DNA of 64,000 nucleotides from Isochrysis galbana (taxonomy: Eukaryota; Haptophyta; Isochrysidales; Isochrysidaceae), in NCBI GenBank assembly GCA_018136815.1, contig CM030941.1, forward strand, positions 1,363,582-1,427,581. Direction: 5' to 3'. The notes under the pieces are model-generated. The model was given only the letters and a program-made list of their open reading frames with translations, was not told the DNA's origin and did no database searches. Made by a program: the position numbers and the translations under genes. Shown piece after piece: positions 37,201 through 46,908 of this stretch (position 1 is the stretch's first letter; every line of letters starts with the position of its first letter).

Positions 37201-37356
37201 CGAGCGAGAGGCGAGAGGCGAGGGTGAGTGAGAGGAGGGCTGTGTTGGCAGGGGCTGGTGAGGCAAGGAGAGTTTGTAGGGTACGAGTGTTACGAGAGCG
37301 AGAGCGACGAGAGCGAGAGCGACGGATGACGACTGACGACAAGACGTCGGATCCAA
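34270..37356 (-). CDS. Chromovirus gag-like protein
   Basis: A 1028-residue frame preceding pol. The first half is Pro/Ser-rich and disordered-looking, with an Arg/Ser/Lys-rich tract around residues 360-440. The second half is more helical and probably holds the capsid-like region. Near the C terminus a Cys/His-containing stretch (GCAYCAFRPAPPDHD) may bind zinc. The displayed ATG lies inside the 5' LTR, so about 109 N-terminal residues would be LTR-encoded; a later start is also possible. Assignment as gag rests on position and composition rather than on a clear domain match. Confidence 0.7.
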   Translation of the reverse strand: MDPTSCRQSSSVALALVALALVTLVPYKLSLPHQPLPTQPSSHSPSPLASRSMSLSPPSSPSLKPACPPSSADGPQPVSVSEVVSSAAPAAGLPPSSLPSGPMGHPNSSGVESYSVRPALDVSMGVSPTSAESGIMPALFPSSSPDGHPPPPSQGEVMPSLASPPDLAAMPPPSSPPSPPESMGGRSKPESFQGEDNPLEGFLPSSRACLEAPPPLPSDSEAAYEPYSASLERLSVASVAPSRLSRGEETPGLLPDSLLHLSPSPSPPSATVPPPTSSASPGLNPVELRYIELMQAMAAQFSQQLAAVTNAIERGRLPPAPVQAASPPPPLSDDGGENVLPPPPPLPRSSSKSNKTRKDKKKNRRRRRDSSPTSSSSSSSSPVSSQRSSNSSSTSDSDSDGSSESTDSRRKPRRAKGGHYAAAAKGYNTREGRPSMMAPEGLHSNSRRSLRPHASKSKSGHKGTRESRRHAKRHATPPADPALSDEPDILEQWLRHYGRHGKAYSDSANAPLEYQVMAAREVPSGESWHARIIYTTRTLTKWVRARTFVRTKGGTRDAKSSLESLQSLRFPADLRSTDPNKAAASWDGFRMQLIRALEGSLTSGVDWQDALNGLLLAARDPKKGHPRIMAYVLDAVKDSVLCANPCLHADVLIAKCDQSFAAGAKGFAKETASAEWDRCTTRSEGEDLVTLATRVTDAFVRKMNDPTVTAANVFKFPAFTHEINERFDACVKADESDRARGAENSFEFLKAWKRGIEAVAAGDAPHHSLSCISIARMVLALAEQARAEASRSSKQADGPLTIAHIDDVVRMVKDRLGSSKPAPDKSDKPSAATSGSGRGSDTRNNRNGDRSHQGRTDHTREPPPKLEGGLPPLDTPPSQKSRRCAPPSDNLGHPEGAKWDLESWRNAKVDFDPMSRYCGHADLAASFARARPTDASMKVPRTQRPTSEGGVWTTATGCAYCAFRPAPPDHDTARPDHPDNWRYGTGDGAHSPYYCQPFIRFLCEGEPEIPDAHRAYLRRLVVLGRNRR

Positions 37357-38147
37357 CGATGCTGCGACACCGACTCACGAACACACTAGAATCATTCACC
37401 CAAACCAAGCAAAACATGAAATAACCGAGACCCCACATCGCCGGTAACTCAAACACGTCGCGAGAGACAGAGAGAGAGAGCGAGAGAGAGAGAGAATCCG
37501 CAGCGACGGTCGGAGCGTGTCTTCCCTTTGGATTTTCCCACCAAGGCGGAAAGTCGAAGAGGAACGTTATGTCGCGCAACCACGGCGATCACATTGGATA
37601 CAGATCGCAGCGAGGTATCCTTGCAATCGAAGAAATCTTGCTGTTGAGCGTGGACCTTCTAGACGTTTCTATCGAGCAACCCCGAGTAGCAACCAAGGGA
37701 GGAGAAAACCAAAAACCAACGGGACCAAGGGCTTCCATGCAACTTGCATCAAGGGGAAAGATAACCCAAAACCAAAGCAGCGAATCTAAATCAATCTCCA
37801 AGGGGAGATGGCAAACCAAGGACCAAGGAGAAAGATTCCCTCACCCAAGCAGCGAACCTAAATCGATCTCCGAGGGGAGATGGCAAACCAAACCTGATTG
37901 CCCCCAGAAGCAGGTAAAGAAACGCGGGGAGATAGCGAATTAAACCTTTTGCGAGGCGCCTGGGAGGAAGAAAGGTGGGGAAACTTCCCTTCTCTTCGAG
38001 AGAGCAGAGGGAGGGCGCTCCAGAACCCTAGATCCTAGGCGTCCACGCGAAGTTTTTGACCGAGAACGAGAACGAGAGAATTATAACGATAAATACCGAA
38101 CGAAGAGAAGAGAGAAGCCTAGCGAGAGTCGATTCGCGAATGCGACA
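37030..38147 (-). repeat. 5' LTR of the chromovirus (1118 bp)
   Basis: Same length as 26073-27190 and near-identical to it. It is upstream of gag in the element's sense and should hold its promoter. Confidence 0.95.
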
Positions 38148-38152
38148 TGCAT
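38148..38152. repeat. 5-bp target-site duplication, right
   Basis: TGCAT, matching 26068-26072. Confidence 0.9.
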
Positions 38153-38184
38153 GCAAAAAGTGTTATATTTACGTAAAAACAAAA

Positions 38185-38290
38185 CGTCCACGTGGTCCTC
38201 TTTCGACGGAACGCGACCTTCGGACTTCGAACACAACTTTTCAGTCTCAGTCCTGGAATCCGGAATCCGGAATCCCGCCGGTAAGCACGT
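38185..38290 (+). repeat. Mixed interspersed repeat fragments
   Basis: About 38190-38225 shares a GGTCCTCTTTCGACGGAACG block with 23086-23112. Directly after it is a piece of rep-2 (CACAACTTTTCAGTC, GGAATCCCGCC). The join suggests nested or recombined repeats. Confidence 0.6.
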
Positions 38291-38815
38291 CCCAATGCTC
38301 AATGCTCGCATCGAGCATCGATTGCACAACAGGTTCTGTCTCCACCTGGTGCTGCATCTGCAGCAGAACGCAATTGGTCGGTATATGGTATATGGTCAAA
38401 TCCATAGCCAGAGTCCAGAGTCGTCGCGCGAGGATGAGGCACGCCACTGCAGATAAGCTCTCATCTATTGTCATCATAAGACCATGCATGTGCACCGGCG
38501 CGTGCAAGATGCGGGCTGGGTCGCTGACGTGGTGAAGTGGGATAGTGATAGTGACTCCGATAGCAGTGATGATGATGCTTAGGATTAGGAGGCATTGCTG
38601 GCAGACGAGGCGGCCTGTCCTAGCCTTGATGTAGTGTAGAGGTTGATTGCTTGATGCTTGAACCTTCTATCACTATCATTCTCTAGAGAGGGAGAGGGGG
38701 GGGGGGGGGGGCGAGCGCGGCGCGCGCACGCGGGGGGGGGGTTAGAAAAACGGTGAAAAACACTGTTTTTGGCCTTCACACAAAAACGGGTATCCTGTCT
38801 TTCACATGTACTCCT
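38291..38815. other. Intergenic region
   Basis: No gene supported. It contains a G run and CpG-rich tract at about 38698-38740. Confidence 0.5.
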
Positions 38816-38819
38816 GCTC

Positions 38820-38895
38820 TCCTGCTGTAGGGTCCGTTGCCGATGAGGCACGGTCCCTCAGCACTAGGATTAAACTAGGACAACAAGAAAACTCC
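38820..38895. repeat. Solo arm of the 42.4-kb foldback element
   Basis: Resembles one arm of the element at 42425-42752: GGGTCCGTTGCCG, CACTAGGATTAAACTA and GAAAACTCCGACTCT in the same order. No opposing arm is nearby. Confidence 0.6.
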
Positions 38896-39077
38896 GACTC
38901 TCTAACAGGTTCTCTCTTCTCTCCATCCGCAGGAGAGAGGAGAGCCAAAGGGGAGAGGAGGTGCGTCTCCCGCCACGACGACGCTGCACTCTGGGCGCTG
39001 GGCTTGTGGCGTCCGGTGCTGCGGCACACGCGCGGCGCGCACGAAGACCCTCGCGGTGCGTCGTCCAGCCGCCGAGG

Positions 39078-41886
39078 ATGGGCGGAGCTGAGCTGCCCTG
39101 CAGCGCTCGTGCCGCCTTTGCCATCCACGAACTGATCGGCCAGGGGGCCTTTGGACGAGTGCGCCGTGCGACGCACTCGCGGACAGGTCACCAGGTCGCC
39201 ATCAAGCAGCTGCCGCTCGAAGATGCCCACTCTCTCGCCCAACTCTGTCGCGAGGTCGAACGCCTCTCGTCGATGCGCCACGAGTGCATTGTCGCATACT
39301 ACTGCGCCTTCCAGGCTTCGAGCCAGCTGTGGATCGTGATGGAGCTGGCGGGTGACTCGCTTGCCGATGTGCGATGGGCCCCGGGCCGCCTTGCCATCTC
39401 TAGAGCTCGCACGCGTTAAATACTAAGCCCATGGGATACCCGCGCGCTCGCCTCCAGCCATGCCAACTGCTCAACAGTGTCCCTACACACCACCTTCTCG
39501 ATAGGTGCGGGCCTTGGCAGATCTTAGCGAAGACCACATCGCTGCAGCATGCTCTTGTGCCCTCGATGGCCTTGCCTACCTGCACTCGCAGTCTGTTCTC
39601 CACCTAGATGTCAGGGCAGCCAATTTGATGCTTTCGAGCGCAGGACTCGTCAAACTCGCAGATTTTGGATTGGCTACCAAGCTGATTACAGGAACGGGAA
39701 TCAATGCTGAGCTTGGGCGCAAAACGAAGCAGCGCTTCATGACCGAGCTGTCCTATTGGATGGCACCCGAATTGGTCCAGGCCTGCCTACAATCACCACT
39801 GGATGCCCACAGCACTTCTCTGAAATCCGGCGGGTACAGCATGGCGGCAGATGTATGGTCGCTTGGTGTGACGGCGATTGAGCTTGCTGATGGGGCACCT
39901 CCACATCGAGAAATGAGGCCCGAAGACGCTCTTAGTTTTGTCCCATTGCTGCCGAGCCCAACGTTGGCTCATCCGGGTGCGTGGTCGAGTAGGTTCGGTT
40001 CCTTTTTGCTCGCTGCACTGATGAAGCAGCCTGAGAAGCGCGCGGATGTTGGTGCGCTACGTATGCACCAATTTTACGTCTGCGGGAACTCCGCGAGGCG
40101 TCGCGGGATGCTCCGATCGCTAGCAGACTCGTGCAGGCCGTCCTTGCTCGCACAGCGTCTTTTCCACGAGCACGGCGTGCATAATTATCGGCGAGGTGTT
40201 CAAGATGGTAGCCCGAGGTCAGTGGCGTCGGCGGACGAGGTACCCAATAAGCTTTCGAAGCCGGAATCCACCGCGCGGGCCCTGGATGGCTCCCGTTCGT
40301 CGCTGGTGCTGACACCTGCGACTGGTTTTCCAGAGTGCATCTCCAGTCCTTTTCGCGCTTCGACTAAGCCGGTCGGGTCCATCTCGCCAGAGCGCAGCGA
40401 TGTGGACATCGAAAAGATCAAAGAGGTTGCTAAAGAGCTATTTGCGGAAACCGAAGTGTTGCTTTGCAAATGTGGAGACTCCAATGACATGTTCCGAGGG
40501 ATGTCGAGGATGATCAGAGCGAAGTCCGCGCCTATGCTGGACTCAGCCTTGGCGCGCCCCACGAATTTTCGCGCCAACCCGTCGAATACTGGGGCCACAG
40601 ATGTTTCTCGCTCTCACAGTCATAGCGGTGCACAAGGAGTCGCCCCTCGGGCCTTTCCAATGGGCTTGACGGATGCTCTTACCTCTCCAGGGGGCTCGAG
40701 GGTTTCGCCCCTTAATGAATCTTGGGTGGGCAGGGCATCGTGCCAGGATTCTTCAGCTGCCATAGCCGATGATCTGGAAGATTACGAAAGACGGAGCGAA
40801 GATGAACTCGATGAAATGCGCTCCAATGTCAGCCGTGGCTCGATGGCTGAACTACACGGTGAACATGGTGGGCATGCGATGCCCGACGTGATGTTCATGA
40901 ACGGCGACACGGGGCAAACAGAAAGCGACGCCAGAGTTATGGTTCCACTTCGCCAAGATCAAACTGTAAAGCCACGGAGTCGCATGCCTTCATGCGAGTT
41001 GCCGAGCGAGTTTTCTTTGGACCTGCCCCCCTTGGCGTCGCCGGTGTTGGATCGTGCACGATTGCCCGACGAAATACCATTGCTTGCCTCTGCGCTATCA
41101 AACCTTGCCAATGCATCGTCATCACGCCTGTTTGATGGGGCCGCTGCAAGCCAAATGTCTTCTTTTCCAGCATCCACTCACGGAGAGGACGACGTTCTGA
41201 GTAAGGCGGAAGGCGGAGGTAGGCAAATGGAGGAAGCCCAAACCAAAAATGCTAGGAATGAACGGCAGTGCCAGCCACTTCCGAGATCTTTTGATGGCCA
41301 TGAAGCTCGCACTGGGAGGGAGAGTGGCGAAGAGGGACGTGAAGGGCGAGATGAGTCCAAGGAGACGGCGAACGAACGGCCCCGCCGTTCACTGTCGTTG
41401 ACGCGGCTAAGCGCAGACATTGCGGCAATGAGTGCCATAGAAATTGACGGCGAATTAGAAGCACTCCCAGGCATGTACCAACGCGACGTGGAAAGGGTGC
41501 GGCGGCGCCATGGGAAAATAGTTGCGGCCTTGCTGGCTGAACGGCAGAGGAAGATGTTGAACATTTACCCTGAAAGTCACGTAGACCATCCGAGAGGAGA
41601 CAATCGCGCCGACCAAGCCACCGCCGAATCCCATGAGATCAAGGCGGAGAGCTCGGCGGGTGAGAAGCACGGGGCGAGTTCTCGACGCGATGCTCACAAA
41701 CAGCCTTCGTTGACCGTCGATTTGAATCGATCGAATGCAAGACACGAGTTCCAAATGAACAGAAGTCGGGCGGGTGGCTTTTCGACATGGAACATCTTAC
41801 ACTGGAATAGGCGCTCGTCCTCCTCGGGAGAAGAACGGCCTGACTCGGCTGTGCGGCGTTCCCTTGCCCCGGGTCTCAGAGCGTAG
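39078..41886 (+). CDS. Ste20-like serine/threonine protein kinase, 2 exons
   Basis: Exons 39078-39368 and 39505-41886 give about 890 residues; the frame upstream of 39078 has no ATG. The kinase domain starts near the N terminus: GQGAFGRV (glycine loop), VAIKQL (ATP lysine), then LHLDVRAANLML (catalytic loop), LADFGLATK (metal-binding DFG), SYWMAPELV, and ADVWSLGVTAIELADGAPP, a Ste20/MST-like sequence. In the catalytic loop the usual HRD-x-K-x-x-N reads HLD-V-R-A-A-N, so the catalytic Asp and Asn are present but the Lys is replaced by Arg. The remaining 550 residues are Ser-rich and disordered-looking, with a charged helix near 700-735. No regulatory domain is recognised. It likely acts in cytosolic signalling. 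Confidence 0.88.
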
Positions 41887-42424
41887 TGTGGCGCAAGAGC
41901 CCCACGTGTCGATTGCCGTCGATTGCCCGCACTCTGGGAGGCATGGGATATCTTGGTTGTGAGGTCCCCAACACCATGCAACATGCAGACAACTTTGAAC
42001 AACTACCTGCCCGTTTCGGTCATACCTATGCCATAGGGAAGCTTAGTAGACGAGCTCGCTTTGTTGTGATTCAGAATCGCAAAAGCCTTCCGTCCCCTCG
42101 GGTATGCACCTCTGTATCCTTGATCATCGGCATATCGATGGCTAGCTAGCCACTTGTAGAGAAGGAGCTCAGATTGACATGTGCACATAATGGCCACCGG
42201 AAGTGAAATTCTCTTACGTGGAGCACCTCCACGCGGACGCGCACGGTACGTCTACGCTCTCCGTTTCATTTCTTTGGCCACTCTATGCCTACACCTGAAA
42301 TTTTTTTAAAATTCTCGCCTCGCGCGTGGCCCTGGGGTAACTATCATACTCTATCGCTGAGAGTGCGAGAGTGAATACCGGCCTACTGGCACTAGCCAAG
42401 TACACAGAAACCGACGCAACCCGC
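41887..42424. other. Intergenic region
   Basis: No gene. Around 42300-42345 an A/T stretch followed by ATTCTCGCCTCGCGCGTGGC matches 49890-49912 and is probably the edge of a dispersed repeat. Confidence 0.5.
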
Positions 42425-42752
42425 AGCGCAAACCCCCATCGGGGGGTAGGGGCTCCGTTGCCGTCGAGGGCTACGGACCCACCACACTAAGGTTATACTA
42501 CTCGCACACCAAGACAACTCTGACTCTGACGCCCCCCTCACCCCCCCCCCCCCGAAGAAGCAGCGGGACACTAGATAGTAGTAAAGAGATAGCGTGCTCT
42601 AGAGGACAAAATAACAAAATAACAAGTGAACAAAGAGAGGTAAGCTGCCGTCAGAGTTTTATTGTTGTGTTAGTATAACCTTAGTGCTGCGGAACCGAAG
42701 CCCTTCGACGGCAACGGAGCCCCTCCCCCGCGATGGGGGTGTGCGCGGTTGG
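42425..42752. mobile_element. Foldback/MITE element with arms of about 105 bp
   Basis: The left arm (42425-42530) and the right arm (42646-42752) are inverted copies: CCCCCATCG, GGGGCTCCGTTGCCGTCGA, CACTAAGGTTATACTA and AACTCTGAC appear in mirrored order. The loop (about 115 bp) holds a C run and an A-rich stretch and no coding potential. This size and structure fit a MITE; its target duplication is not clear. Confidence 0.8.
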
Positions 42753-42898
42753 CGCATGGCTCGTCCGGTGGATGTGCCTAGGAATGCTAGCTAACAAGAT
42801 GTCATACGACGCTATAAGTTCTAACGGCTGCCCTTTGTTGGTGGCCTAGCTCGTGGCCGCTGTCGGACGGGGCGGGCAAGTGGCCAGTGACTGGCTGC

Positions 42899-43636
42899 AT
42901 GGGGCTCGACGAGGACTGGCTCGATCACGACGAGGACTGGCTCGATCACGAGGCGGCGGAGGATCACGACGAGCGCACGGGTAGCGCCCTACAGCGCCAG
43001 TTCCGCAACCTCGGCTTCCGCGAGGGCCTCAACACGCAGTATGAACAGACTCTCCAATCAGGGTTCAACTTGGGGTTCAAGGAGGGCTATGCTGTCGGCT
43101 GGGAAGATTCGCGGCTCCTGGGCGCCGTCAGGGCCTTGATGGATGTCGTCTCGTCTTCCCTAACCAGCTCGAATTCTGCCAACGGTGCGGCGCCTAAAGG
43201 CGCGCGCGCCTGCACATCAAATCGCTTTCGCCTAGGCAAGGATGGCGACGACTTGGCCAAGATCGCTTCGCGGCTGGAAGGTATTGCTCATGCCATCGAG
43301 TTACGTCTAGTACGGTTGATGGAGCCTGAGGCGGTTCAAGAAGTTGCTGCAGGTACAGGAGAGTGCTCCACAGGCGAGGATAGTGGACCAAGCGCTGCAT
43401 TTGACGGCGCCACAACGACAAGGCCAGATGAAAGCTCTGCAACTCAGCTTGAGGGAAGAGAGGATCCACAGGATTACGTATTAAAAGCCCTCAGCCCGTC
43501 TCACACGTATGACCCCTGCGCTATTGAAAGTGTTGAAGCGCGGGTAAATCGTATCGAGCAAGACCAGGAGGCTTTCCGAGAAATCTTGACACAATTGGGC
43601 ATCCAAACGGAGCTCTTGATACCATTGCTTGACTGA
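42899..43636 (+). CDS. Yae1-type protein
   Basis: A 245-residue single-exon frame from the ATG at 42899. Residues about 37-75 show the Yae1 N-terminal pattern of glycines every fourth residue (NLGFREGLNTQYEQTLQSGF, then NLGFKEGYAVGWEDSRLLG). In yeast and human, Yae1 pairs with Lto1 and links the cytosolic iron-sulfur assembly machinery to the ABCE1/Rli1 protein, needed for ribosome recycling. The N terminus has an acidic DEDWLDH segment repeated in tandem, from a 21-bp duplication at about 42911-42952. The C-terminal 120 residues are not conserved in a way I recognise, with a final coiled-coil-like helix. No intron is evident. Confidence 0.82.
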   Translation: MGLDEDWLDHDEDWLDHEAAEDHDERTGSALQRQFRNLGFREGLNTQYEQTLQSGFNLGFKEGYAVGWEDSRLLGAVRALMDVVSSSLTSSNSANGAAPKGARACTSNRFRLGKDGDDLAKIASRLEGIAHAIELRLVRLMEPEAVQEVAAGTGECSTGEDSGPSAAFDGATTTRPDESSATQLEGREDPQDYVLKALSPSHTYDPCAIESVEARVNRIEQDQEAFREILTQLGIQTELLIPLLD

Positions 43637-44832
43637 GAGAGTATAGATCTCAACTGCTGGCTGCCAGCCATAGGACGCCCTGTGGCCCGCTCCTGCGCCT
43701 CTCTGATGCGCTTCACTGATGGTGAGCAATGCCCGTTGGCGCTGCCCTCGTCTCCAGAACAGCACAGCCCTAAGAGAGCCGCGGATGTCCGTGAGGATGA
43801 GCACTCCATGCTGGAAACATTTCCTAGTCACACCATGCAGAGACTGATGTCATCCATGTGCTGAGCGAAGTCCTGGCTCTTTCTTCCATGGCACACGCAC
43901 CAAGACTTACGGGGACAGTTTTCTTTGAGTCCTCGTTGATTCCACCAAATGCACCCTATCAGGTGAGGTGTGATGCGCATCTAAACATGTAGTAGACTTG
44001 AACTCCGAACTCGACAACAAACGCGAGAATACATCGCAGCATACTTTGCTCGATACCCCCCTGCCAGCCAGAATGACGCAATTTGAAGACGCCCTTAGAT
44101 TCGGTTCCAGAGTCTCTAGACATACAGAGACCTTCACAATGGATATGATGAGCTGAGCCGTGTGAGAATTAGAGTGAGATGACGATGCCAGGCGCAGCAA
44201 GCAACACATGCGTAAACGCGCGTCGATCCAGAGCATTTTGATGCCTCGTTCTCAGCTTGCTTTGGAGGAGGACGTCTTTTTCGTGGGTGCCCTTGGGACC
44301 TTGCGACTTCAAGGGGCGAGAAAGAGCCGCCACTTGCAGGGGCCGTGGCCGGTGACTCGTGTGCAACGTCGTGCGGCCTTGTTCCCAGAGCCTTATGAGT
44401 TAGTGAGGCCAACGGCTGCTCACCTAGCTGTGAGTAGCCTGCGCAGCTGAATGGGAAGATTCAAGTCACAACTCTATTTCCCAACCAAGTGTGCAGCATC
44501 CGCGCAAGGTACCACGATAGACGCGCGCACCGCCTGCGCTGAGCCATGGCCCCCTCTCAGCCTGTCTCAGTGCGCATCTGCGCCGTTCTTTTTTTTGGTA
44601 CCTGTACTCTATTGGTATGGGAGCGCGGGTGATAAGGCTAACGTGAAATCCACGCGGCACATGCCGGTCATGACCGCAGCTCGCAAGATCACTCCTCCCC
44701 ACTCAGTGCTCTAGGTGAACGGAAAAAATCTGAAGATAATGGCTAATGCAGCCAGCTAAAGGCTATAGGGGGCCCATCGCACTCATGTTGCTGACTCACG
44801 CCATCTCCTATACCCCAAACTCTCAGACTAAT
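43637..44832. other. Intergenic region
   Basis: No gene supported. Near 44722-44740 the minus strand reads CTTCAGATTTTTT, the exact form of the LINE family 3' end, so a tiny LINE relic may lie here. Confidence 0.45.
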
Positions 44833-45388
44833 CTTATGATTGGTCGCCATGGAGGGGGGCCTTGCGCCCCCCCCACTCTCTCGACTCCCCTCATGGGGGG
44901 CGAGAACCATCCACCCCCCTGCGCTGCCTCTTGGCGCATGCATGCAGGGGGGACTCACTCAGACTGCCCAGACTCTCCCAGAGAGCTGGGCTTAGATCGC
45001 ACGCCCTGGCCCGCGCTGGCCAGCTTGTCGCTCTGACCAACCCCTCCTCCCCCTGGGCCCCCCTGATCAGGACCCCCCAGCCAGCTCCAGTCGACCGGCA
45101 GGGGCGCGAGAGCCAGCGAGGGAGAGGCAGGAGGGGCCAAGGCCATGCCCCAGCCTCACCTGCCCCCTGAGCTGTGCTCCCAGGCCCCCTGCAGGCCTCC
45201 TGGGAACCTGAAGAGGCGCGCGCCATGGCCAGAGCCGCAGGGAAGAGAGGAGGAAGAGGGAAGAGAGAGGGGAGGGGGGAGTGGCAGCTCTCCCCTCCGG
45301 CATTAACATGTCTTCTCGCCCTATTTAGGTAAGAGAAGACGGGGGCGCCAGAACCAGGAGGGAAGGCGGCCGCGGCTCGCCACGATTC
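44833..45388 (-). repeat. rep-1 copy, long, minus orientation
   Basis: Aligns in reverse to 47345-47900: shared CTTCTCTTACC, GAGAAGACA, GGAGAGGGAGTGGCAGC-like, CCAGCCAGCTCCAGTCGACC and CCCCTGGGCCCCCCTG segments. Its hairpin-type end is the ACCAATC-ATAA-GATT variant rather than the CTAAG-TATAAA-CTTAG variant. Confidence 0.8.
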
Positions 45389-45839
45389 GACCCAAGAAGA
45401 GGTAATACAGACGCCTGTTTACGATTTGTCTACAGGTCGACACCTGACGCGTAGGGTGGACACCGCGGAAGCGCGGCGCCAGACGAGAACGACGGAAGAG
45501 GCGGGGGCCACAAAACAGGAAGACGAAAAAAAGGTAAGAGACGCGCGCGTTACTGCATGTCCGCAGAGATAGAGGTGACAGGCCTGCCTCAGCCCGCCCC
45601 CCACCTGCCTGGCCCGTCGTAGTGCACGCGGGCCCACCCCCCATAGGGGGGGTAGCGGGAGCGGGGGTGAGAGTGTGGGGTATAGGCGATGGCGAGTGAG
45701 AAGGTGTCGTTCCGTCAATAGTGGGACATCAGTCGAATTGAGCGATCAAATGTCCACAGTTGTATTGTAGTTGTTTAACATTAGATCTTGTTAAAATTAT
45801 AAGAGAGAGAGGCCGTCAAAGCTTCTTCGCTAATCACAT

Positions 45840-46190
45840 CGGTGCACGCCGTGCATGGGCACGGCGCGATGTGCATCGGTCCCCCCGCGGATACGCCGTG
45901 CGCGCGCATGTCAACCCGTTCCGTGTGTGTAGCCCCTGCGGCCCACAACTACGTAAACTGGCCATATAAGAGATGTTTCGTTACACAGCGCCTGTGATGA
46001 CTTGCAATCACATGTGCACGCCGTGCGTGGGCACGGCGCGATGTGCACCGGCGCACCCCCCGCGGGGGCGCCGTGCGTGCGCATAGCAACTTCCAGGAAG
46101 GTGCACGCCGTGCGTTCACTCTTTTCGCGGGGGAACTCTGGGCGCGGAGGACGGGCGGAACAAAGTGTGATTGCCACTCATCATGCAGCA
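45840..46190. repeat. Repeats related to the 22.7-23.1 kb array
   Basis: Two similar units (from about 45841 and 46015) start GTGCACGCCGTGC and contain GGGCACGGCGCGATGTGCA. The end shares GTGATTGCCACTCATCATGC with the array at 22740-23090. Confidence 0.7.
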
Positions 46191-46244
46191 TAACAACTTT
46201 TTCTGCACGCCGTTCCTTCTTGGCGAAAAGTGCGGAAGGACCTG

Positions 46245-46316
46245 CCCTTCCTCCTGCCCCCTTCCTCCTGCCCCCTTCCTCCTGCCCCCTTCCTCCTGCC
46301 CCCTTCCTCCTGCCCG
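46245..46316. repeat. 15-bp minisatellite (CTTCCTCCTGCCCCC)
   Basis: Nearly five perfect copies directly adjoin the ankyrin fragment. As 15 is a multiple of 3, it keeps the frame open and adds a Gly/Arg/Lys repeat to the predicted peptide. Confidence 0.95.
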
Positions 46317-46908
46317 GTGACTGCAGACGGAGCCACCGAAGCATCCGCAAGTCGCCGTTGCGCGCCGCCAGTGTGCACAGCGCGGCGCCCCACGGGCACG
46401 GCGGCGACTGCGACCGGAGCAACTGCAACACCTTCAGGTGACCACCGGACGCCGCACGACGGCACGTCGACTTGCTCCACGGGCACATCGGACGCTGCTT
46501 GCTCAGCCACCGCGCCACTCGCAGGTGACCCCCCTCCGCCGCCGCATCCCACGCGCTCATCGACCCCGTCGACCACGGGCACGGAGGGCGCTGCGCGCGA
46601 AGCCACACAAGCGCCTCCAGCTGGTCGTACCTCGCCGCACTCAGGCACGCCCGCGCGTCCCAGGGGCATCCCTCGGCATGCAGCCACTCCATCACACCCA
46701 CCTGCCCCCACTGGGATGCCACCTCCCAAGCCACCGTCGGAGGAGGACACCGACGCACCAGCCACCGGAGCACATCCACCTTGCCTCTCCTCACCGCCGC
46801 GCAGAACACCTCCGTCTTCGACCAAGGGCAAGGCGGACGCTGCGCGCGCAGCCACATCAGCGACTTCAAGTGGCCGGCAGCCGCCACCGCGGGAACCTCG
46901 AGTTGCAC
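46317..46908 (-). pseudogene. Ankyrin-repeat gene fragment
   Basis: The minus frame encodes about six ankyrin-like units of the form found in many algae and large DNA viruses: AAGHLKSLMWLRAQRPPCPW, GQVGVMEWLHAEGCPW, GGHLRVARWLSKQRPMCPW, SGGHLKVLQLLRSQSPPCPW. There is no ATG, the 5' side runs straight into rep-1 sequence and the 3' side into a minisatellite. It therefore looks like a captured internal piece rather than a working gene. Ankyrin repeats mediate protein binding; the source gene is not in this window. Confidence 0.75.

Larger units (their letters stand above)
26073..38147 (-). mobile_element. Ty3/Gypsy chromovirus, whole-looking, young
   Basis: A 12.1-kb LTR retrotransposon on the minus strand. 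Order in its own sense is 5' LTR (37030-38147), gag-like frame (34270-37356), pol frame (28009-34086), a 3' untranslated part with tandem repeats (27191-28008) and 3' LTR (26073-27190). The two LTRs are the same length and nearly identical over everything compared, and a 5-bp target duplication is intact, so insertion looks recent. The chromodomain at the end of pol places it among chromoviruses. It looks whole: no breaks were noticed in the two long frames. No envelope gene was seen. Confidence 0.95.

Noticed and set aside
28009-37356. An envelope gene in the LTR element (endogenous retrovirus)
   Set aside because: Only gag-like and pol frames are present; the space between pol and the 3' LTR holds tandem repeats, so it is an ordinary chromovirus.
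38056-38535. 159-codon plus frame crossing the LTR border
   Set aside because: It joins LTR sequence to flanking repeats; no recognisable protein.
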